Under the pieces are notes generated by a model, which did no database searches, had not been told where the DNA came from, and worked only from the letters and a program-made list of their open reading frames with translations. A stretch of 64,000 nucleotides of DNA. It comes from Flavobacteriales bacterium (GTDB taxonomy: Bacteria; Bacteroidota; Bacteroidia; Flavobacteriales_F; PHOS-HE28). The stretch is taken from positions 744,001-808,000 of the forward strand of contig CP065018.1 of NCBI GenBank assembly GCA_016700415.1. Direction: 5' to 3'. The position numbers and the translations under genes are program-made. Below, in pieces: positions 59,948-64,000 of the stretch (positions within the stretch are counted from its first letter, which is position 1; every line of letters begins with the position of its first letter).

Positions 59948-60075
59948 ACCGGCTGCGACGCCCTTCGGGGTCGGCGGCATCGGTGTTTACGCTGCAAGAT
60001 GCTGCGACGCCCTTCGGGGTCGGCAGCATGGATGTCTCCGCTGAAAGATGCTGCGACACCCTTCGGGGTGGTTGA
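59948..60075 (-). repeat. REP-like palindromes in inverted orientation (right of RAYT)
   Basis: Three units of the core ctgcgacgcccttcggggtc (the reverse complement of the left-array core) at about 59952, 60000 and 60048, the third variant being cgacacccttcggggtggttg. Spacing is again about 48 bp. Together with the left array they frame the transposase symmetrically. Confidence 0.85.
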
Positions 60076-60128
60076 CCCTCCACCGAACGATCCGCCCATG
60101 CCTATCCTTGCGGACCGATCCCGCTTCC

Positions 60129-60557
60129 ATGAACTGCACCGCGTCCTGCCTCGCCGCCCTCGGCCTCACTCCCGATCACCTGATGCAACTGGCCTTCGCC
60201 GCCTTCACCGCCGTGCTCTTCCTCCAATCCGGTCTGGACAAGCTCTTCAACTGGAAAAGCGAGAAGGAATACCTGACCAAACAATTCAGCAAGAGCATTC
60301 TCAACGGTTCGGTGCCGCTGCTTCTGCCGGTGATCACGCTGGTGGAATTCTCGGCCGGGCTGTTTTCGGCGCTCGGCTTCGGGCAGGTCCTGTTCACCGG
60401 CGATTCGGGTTTGGGCACGGTGGGCATGCTCTGCGCCGTCACCGCCATCACCATGCTGTTCTTCGGCCAGCGTATGGCGAAGGACTATGGCGGGGCAGCC
60501 GCGTTGGTGCCCTATTTTCTGATGACCGTTGGAGGACTGTGGTTCTTCCTCGCTTGA
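60129..60557 (+). CDS. DoxX-like membrane protein
   Basis: A 142-residue protein with four hydrophobic helices. ALGLTPDHLMQLAFAAFTAVLF is cut here for length as LGLTPDHLMQ; then the DoxX hallmark FLQSGLDKLFNWKSEKEYL after helix 1, and AGLFSALGFG before helix 3. DoxX proteins act with thiosulfate or quinone redox or are unassigned; in this context the role is unclear. Start ATG 60129; upstream codons lie in the repeats. Confidence 0.75.
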   Translation: MNCTASCLAALGLTPDHLMQLAFAAFTAVLFLQSGLDKLFNWKSEKEYLTKQFSKSILNGSVPLLLPVITLVEFSAGLFSALGFGQVLFTGDSGLGTVGMLCAVTAITMLFFGQRMAKDYGGAAALVPYFLMTVGGLWFFLA

Positions 60558-60663
60558 TCAAAGTGTTAAGCGGTCACTCCCTGGATGCACACGCTTGGCT
60601 ATTTGCCGAGTGGGTGCCAGTTTATGGCCTCTGGCCCGCCTCAGGCTGTGGCGCATTCAACCG

Positions 60664-62304
60664 TCATGGACGGGCGATCATCAGCTTCACAATCGCCCTG
60701 CTGCTCACCCCTTCAGCGCTCAGGAGGTAAGTGGCGGAAGGAAGTCCGCTGATGTCCAATTGCATGTTGTCGGCCGAAGCCATGCTGAACTCCTCTACCA
60801 CTCGTCCAGTGAGGTCCATGATGGTCACGCGGACGGGTGCCCCAAAGGCGCCCAGACCGGACACCATACATGAGTTGATCGCCGGGTTCGGCACAAGGGA
60901 CAGCGAGGAGTTGCGTACCGGTTGCTCTACGCCAAGCACAAAGTCCACGGAAGCACATGCTGTGTTGTCGTCCGGGGCACGGTCCGCGAGATGGTCCGGT
61001 GCCAAGGCAACGATGCAGATATCCCCCGCCCCGGCAGCCTGAGCCGTTTGAAGGCCCAGTTCAACATTCACCACACCGAACGGAAGGCTCAGTGTATCTC
61101 CTGGTGCCAGTGCAAAGCCGGTGGTATCGATACGTTCCACGGGTTGGTTGCATAAGATCAACGGCACTTGTATCCACATGCTTAGCACCACACTGTGCAG
61201 GGTGTCCGTGCCGTGGTTCACCACAACGCCTGTGATGTCCGCCTGTCTGTCCCAAGGGTAGTATCCTGGCACGAACCTCGTCCAAGCGGAATCAACCTGC
61301 AGGAGGACTTCTACATCCTGGTCGTGCTGTGGCGCATCCCCTTCCATGGAAAGCGTGCGGATGATCCCGGTGCCGCGCCAGCTGATGTACGTGTTACCGA
61401 CGGAGAGCACCGTACTGTCGCGGACAGCGCAACCATTGCTTGAAAAGTTGGGCAGTGCAGGCCATGGAAAGAGGAATGTGGGCGTGCCGTCCGCGGCCAG
61501 TTGGTACAAGCCCGCTGCCGTGAACACAAAGAGGTCACTTTCCGAAACGACGAAGGAGCTGTTCGCATCCAGTTCCGGCAATGCCGTAATGCCTAATGGG
61601 GCCAAGTCCGTACCGAAATGAAGGATACTGTCATCCGCCAGCACGAACAGATCTTGCCCGTTCCAGTCCATATCCACCACCGTCGGCCCGATAGGGGTTG
61701 ACACCAGCTCCGTCCCATGGATGCCCATCAGATGCAGGTCCGTGCCTCTGACAACGAATAGAGTGGTATCGCCCGCCCAGAGGATCCTATTGATATCAGG
61801 GAACGGAGGTTGGTATCCGCCGACCACATTCCCATCCATGTCCATCACGTGCAAGGAATCCCTCGATGCGACCGCCAGTAGCCCAGTGGAGCCCTTCGCC
61901 GCCATAGTGATCGGCTCTGAAAATAGCGGTTCCATGGTTCTTTCCCAAAGCACGGTACCATCAGGGGCATAGCGTCGCACGCGGCTGTCCGGCCAGGAAT
62001 CACAACCATCGTAGATGCCGACCTGCAAGAGGCCGCTGTCGGGCAACATGACTACTGCGCCATAGCCTTGGCCCGTGTAGTACATATCAATATGCTCCCA
62101 AGCGATCGTTCCGTCCCCGTTCCGGACGCTGATCATGTGGCTCCCCCCCATTTGGGTGCGCCCGATCGCCGCCCAACGACCACCACCTACTGCGAGCGCA
62201 TTCTCCAAGTGCATCTCCTCACTGCGTTGGTCCGCCGATTCCCATAACTGGGCATGGGCACTGAACGAAAGTGCGGCGAGAAGGATGAATGAGATGCTTC
62301 GCAT
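60664..62304 (-). CDS. Secreted propeller-like protein with T9SS sorting domain
   Basis: A 546-residue exported protein (signal MRSISFILLAALSFSAHA). Repeated strand-rich units (AAIGRTQMGGSHMISV, VVMLPDSGLLQVGIYDGC, RRYAPDGTVLWER, FVLADDSILHFGTDL) suggest a beta-propeller of about six blades; a CARDB-like beta-sandwich (ADITGVVVNHGTDTLHSVVL) follows. The end (LSLVPNPAINSCMVSG onward) is a T9SS sorting domain. No enzyme signature. Start at 62304 from the signal peptide. Confidence 0.78.
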   Translation of the reverse strand: MRSISFILLAALSFSAHAQLWESADQRSEEMHLENALAVGGGRWAAIGRTQMGGSHMISVRNGDGTIAWEHIDMYYTGQGYGAVVMLPDSGLLQVGIYDGCDSWPDSRVRRYAPDGTVLWERTMEPLFSEPITMAAKGSTGLLAVASRDSLHVMDMDGNVVGGYQPPFPDINRILWAGDTTLFVVRGTDLHLMGIHGTELVSTPIGPTVVDMDWNGQDLFVLADDSILHFGTDLAPLGITALPELDANSSFVVSESDLFVFTAAGLYQLAADGTPTFLFPWPALPNFSSNGCAVRDSTVLSVGNTYISWRGTGIIRTLSMEGDAPQHDQDVEVLLQVDSAWTRFVPGYYPWDRQADITGVVVNHGTDTLHSVVLSMWIQVPLILCNQPVERIDTTGFALAPGDTLSLPFGVVNVELGLQTAQAAGAGDICIVALAPDHLADRAPDDNTACASVDFVLGVEQPVRNSSLSLVPNPAINSCMVSGLGAFGAPVRVTIMDLTGRVVEEFSMASADNMQLDISGLPSATYLLSAEGVSSRAIVKLMIARP

Positions 62305-62490
62305 GGCTGAAAGTTGATTTTTTATGGGACGCCACTTGGATAGACATTGTGAAGATAGTAATAGCTGCCTGAGCGCACAGGGAAGTGACGACATGTAGTG
62401 TGCTTGAAGGGAGCGCAGCATTTCGTTCGGCGGGATGAGCCCGATCAGAATAACCCAACGTGCAAGGCTGCCGCGATTGACTGAACGCAA
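62305..62490. other. Upstream region of the T9SS gene
   Basis: Upstream of the 62304 start; no gene and no clear promoter box. Together with the repeat that follows it makes the 340 bp to kdnA. Confidence 0.4.
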
Positions 62491-62610
62491 CCCCGCGTTA
62501 GGGATTGAAGCGGAAAGCCCACAGCAACCCCGGCTCGTAGGCCGGGGGTGCGAGGACTTGCAGCGGAAAGCCCGACGGCGCGGCGCATTTGGACGCGCCG
62601 GAACGCCCAA
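62491..62610 (-). repeat. Dispersed repeat with two ggctttccgct arms, copy 2
   Basis: Read on the minus strand: ttgggcgttcc, hairpin ggcgcgtccaaatgcgcc, ggctttccgctgcaagtcc, a second hairpin (ccccggcctacgagccgggg), gggctttccgcttcaatcc. Same order as 17642-17749. It lies directly downstream of kdnA and may form its 3' end structures. Confidence 0.8.
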
Positions 62611-62644
62611 ATAACCTACGCCTCCACCCCCTCCATCACCTTTT

Positions 62645-63877
62645 TCAAATCGCCGTAGCCTTGGCGAAGGCGTTCCTCACTGCCTTCTCCACCTTGTCCA
62701 AGTAGGCGTTCAGCTCCGCCTCGGTCCACGTCACGCGGATGTTGAAGCTGATCAAGCGGCTGAGCACTGCGTCGCTCTTGGGGAACTTCTGCGTCTTCAG
62801 GTCCTGCGGCAAGCCGAGTTCGTGCGCCACCGTGCGGAAGGGCATCTTCATCTCCTTCAGCTGGTTCCACTGCTTGATGTAGTGGTACATGTTGTCGTAC
62901 CAGTAGGCGCCGCCCACGCCGGCGTCGATCATCGCTTTGTTCGCCGCGCGCGCCGTGGCCTCGTCGGGGAAGAGCATGTGGAAGAAGGTGGCGCTGTCGC
63001 CGGCATCGTCGCATTGCTTGCGGAAGGCCAGTCCGGGGATCTTCGACAGGCGCGCTTGGATGATCGCCTTGTGCTTGCGCTGCTGGCTGATGATGTAGGG
63101 CAGCTTCCGCGCCTGCGCCAGACCGATCGCCGCGTTGATCTCGCCCATGCGGTAGTTGGTGCCCATGACGTGGTGCGGCTCCATGCCGCGGTTGTCGCCC
63201 TCGTGGCTGTGGCCGTGATCGCTGAAATGGTCCGCGATGGTGATCAGCTCCGCATCATTCGTGATGATGACGCCGCCCTCGCCGCAGGTGTTGATCTTGA
63301 AAAAGTCGAAGCTGAAGCTGCCCATCTTGCCGTAAAGTCCGAGGTGCTTGCCCTTGTAGGTGGCGCCCAAGGCTTGTGCCGTGTCCTCGATCAGCATGAT
63401 ACCCCCGGGCGCCGACCCGGGGTTTTCCTTGCACACGGCGAGGATCCCATCGAGGTCCGCAGCGGCGCCGCACATGTGGACGAGCAGCACGGCCTTCGTC
63501 TTCGGGCCGCACACCGCGCGGATGCCTTCGGCGCTCATGCACAGCGTCTCATCGATCTCCGCGAATACAGGGATGGCCCCGGCAAGCAACACGCTCTCGA
63601 TAGTGGCGATGAAGGTGAAGGGCGGCACGATCACCTCGTCGCCGTAGCCCACGCCGCACGCGGCCAGCATGGTGCTGACGGCGGTGCTGCCGCTGCTGAC
63701 GGCCAAGGCATGCTTAGCGCCAGTGAACTTCGCGATCTCCGCCTCGAAGTCCTTCGCCTTCCAATGGCCCTGGCGCTGGGCATCGTGGTTGTAGCGGAAG
63801 AGCACGCCCGTGTTCAGGACGTCCATCACTTCCTTGCGTTCCTCTTCTCCAAACAGTTCCGTTCCCGGCATTTTCAA
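62645..63877 (-). CDS. kdnA: KdnA: 8-amino-3,8-dideoxy-octulosonate transaminase
   Basis: A 410-residue DegT/DnrJ/EryC1/StrS PLP aminotransferase. AVSSGSTAVSTMLAACGVG and DEVIVPPFTFIATIESVLLA at the N-terminal half, IEDTAQALGATYKG, and the Schiff-base Lys in SFDFFKINTCGEGG. It follows KdnA rather than sugar aminotransferases in general: FRYNHD near residue 28, VHMCGAAADLDGI, FSDHGHSHEGDNRG. It makes 8-amino-Kdo from the KdnB product. It carries an extra NPGSAPGG loop before IMLIEDT, encoded by a 20 bp palindrome (63403-63422). Confidence 0.88.
   Translation of the reverse strand: MKMPGTELFGEEERKEVMDVLNTGVLFRYNHDAQRQGHWKAKDFEAEIAKFTGAKHALAVSSGSTAVSTMLAACGVGYGDEVIVPPFTFIATIESVLLAGAIPVFAEIDETLCMSAEGIRAVCGPKTKAVLLVHMCGAAADLDGILAVCKENPGSAPGGIMLIEDTAQALGATYKGKHLGLYGKMGSFSFDFFKINTCGEGGVIITNDAELITIADHFSDHGHSHEGDNRGMEPHHVMGTNYRMGEINAAIGLAQARKLPYIISQQRKHKAIIQARLSKIPGLAFRKQCDDAGDSATFFHMLFPDEATARAANKAMIDAGVGGAYWYDNMYHYIKQWNQLKEMKMPFRTVAHELGLPQDLKTQKFPKSDAVLSRLISFNIRVTWTEAELNAYLDKVEKAVRNAFAKATAI
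63403..63422. repeat. 20 bp palindrome inside kdnA
   Basis: ccccgggcgccgacccgggg, a 7 bp inverted repeat, differs at two bases from ccccgggcagcgacccgggg at 17507-17526 in the paaZ tail copy. Within kdnA it codes for part of an extra loop in frame. Confidence 0.7.
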
Positions 63878-63922
63878 GCGGTTGAGGTCGCGAAGTTAGC
63901 CCTGCCCCTATTTTCGTGGCAG

Positions 63923-64000
63923 ATGAAAAAGCGACCGACAGGCGGAATGGTCTACAGCACCAACCCCAATGCCAATACCGGATCTTTCGGCGAACGGGAA
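63923..64000 (+). CDS. SUI1/YciH-type translation factor (5' part only)
   Basis: 26 codons from ATG 63923 to the window end: MKKRPTGGMVYSTNPNAN and on to GSFGERE. The N-terminal GMVYSTNPN matches the start of Bacteroidota SUI1/YciH-family initiation factor homologues (G-[IM]-VYSTNP). The core domain lies outside the window. Divergent from kdnA. Confidence 0.6.
   Translation, partial: MKKRPTGGMVYSTNPNANTGSFGERE

Overview
The window reads as chromosome of a GC-rich member of the Bacteroidota, most likely a Flavobacteriales-type environmental bacterium. Seven large secreted proteins end in a type IX secretion (T9SS/Por) sorting domain. Several genes have a TAnnTTTG-type -7 promoter box, and Shine-Dalgarno sequences are weak. 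Family content also fits: DUF4468, FISUMP, delta-60 repeats, the arsenic ArsE/F/G set, a RAYT transposase and a SUI1 factor. No rRNA, tRNA or CRISPR array was seen.

Layout. 0.2-16.3 kb: core-like genes with short accessory insertions: paaY, a KefB-type antiporter, a response regulator/response regulator/kinase operon, a NYN-cold-shock protein, a second histidine kinase, a 3 x 122 bp tandem repeat, an LMW phosphatase plus RsmI-like methylase, a desaturase, a GNAT enzyme, a T9SS adhesin-like protein and paaZ. Three copies of one intergenic palindrome family lie between 10.4 and 14.1 kb. 16.2-24.5 kb: an accessory island of lower GC. It starts with extra copies of the paaZ 3' end around a toxin-antitoxin pair. 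It then carries a 1228-residue RecQ-like helicase, facing a two-gene operon of a Ser/Thr kinase and a small RNase H-fold-like protein, and ends with a second copy of the toxin-antitoxin pair. This is the best candidate here for an undescribed (defence-type) system.

24.9-35.4 kb: a long PLP enzyme, lipoproteins, a FISUMP protein, an M43 metalloprotease and a remarkable amidohydrolase fused to an Omp85 outer-membrane barrel. 35.7-43.2 kb: two arsenic loci, arsC-acr3 and arsR-arsE-permease-FmdE lipoprotein-arsF-arsG, with an HxlR regulator divergent from two oxidoreductases between them. 43.2-56.0 kb: DinB and SRPBCC proteins, ChaN, pepD followed by a T9SS gene and then a second copy of the pepD 3' end, an MFS gene broken by one base, and small secreted proteins. 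56.0-64.0 kb: an arylsulfotransferase-like T9SS protein, kdnB and kdnA (8-amino-Kdo for lipid A/LPS) separated by a RAYT transposase with its palindromic repeat arrays, a DoxX protein and a T9SS protein; the window ends in a SUI1-like gene.

Genes that appear to work together: paaY/paaZ (phenylacetate degradation), the overlapping receiver-kinase operon, the two arsenic operons, kdnA/kdnB, and possibly helicase-kinase-RNase H-like. Two loci (paaZ and pepD) show the same architecture, an accessory insertion closed by a second copy of the 3' end of the upstream gene, which suggests a shared integration route.
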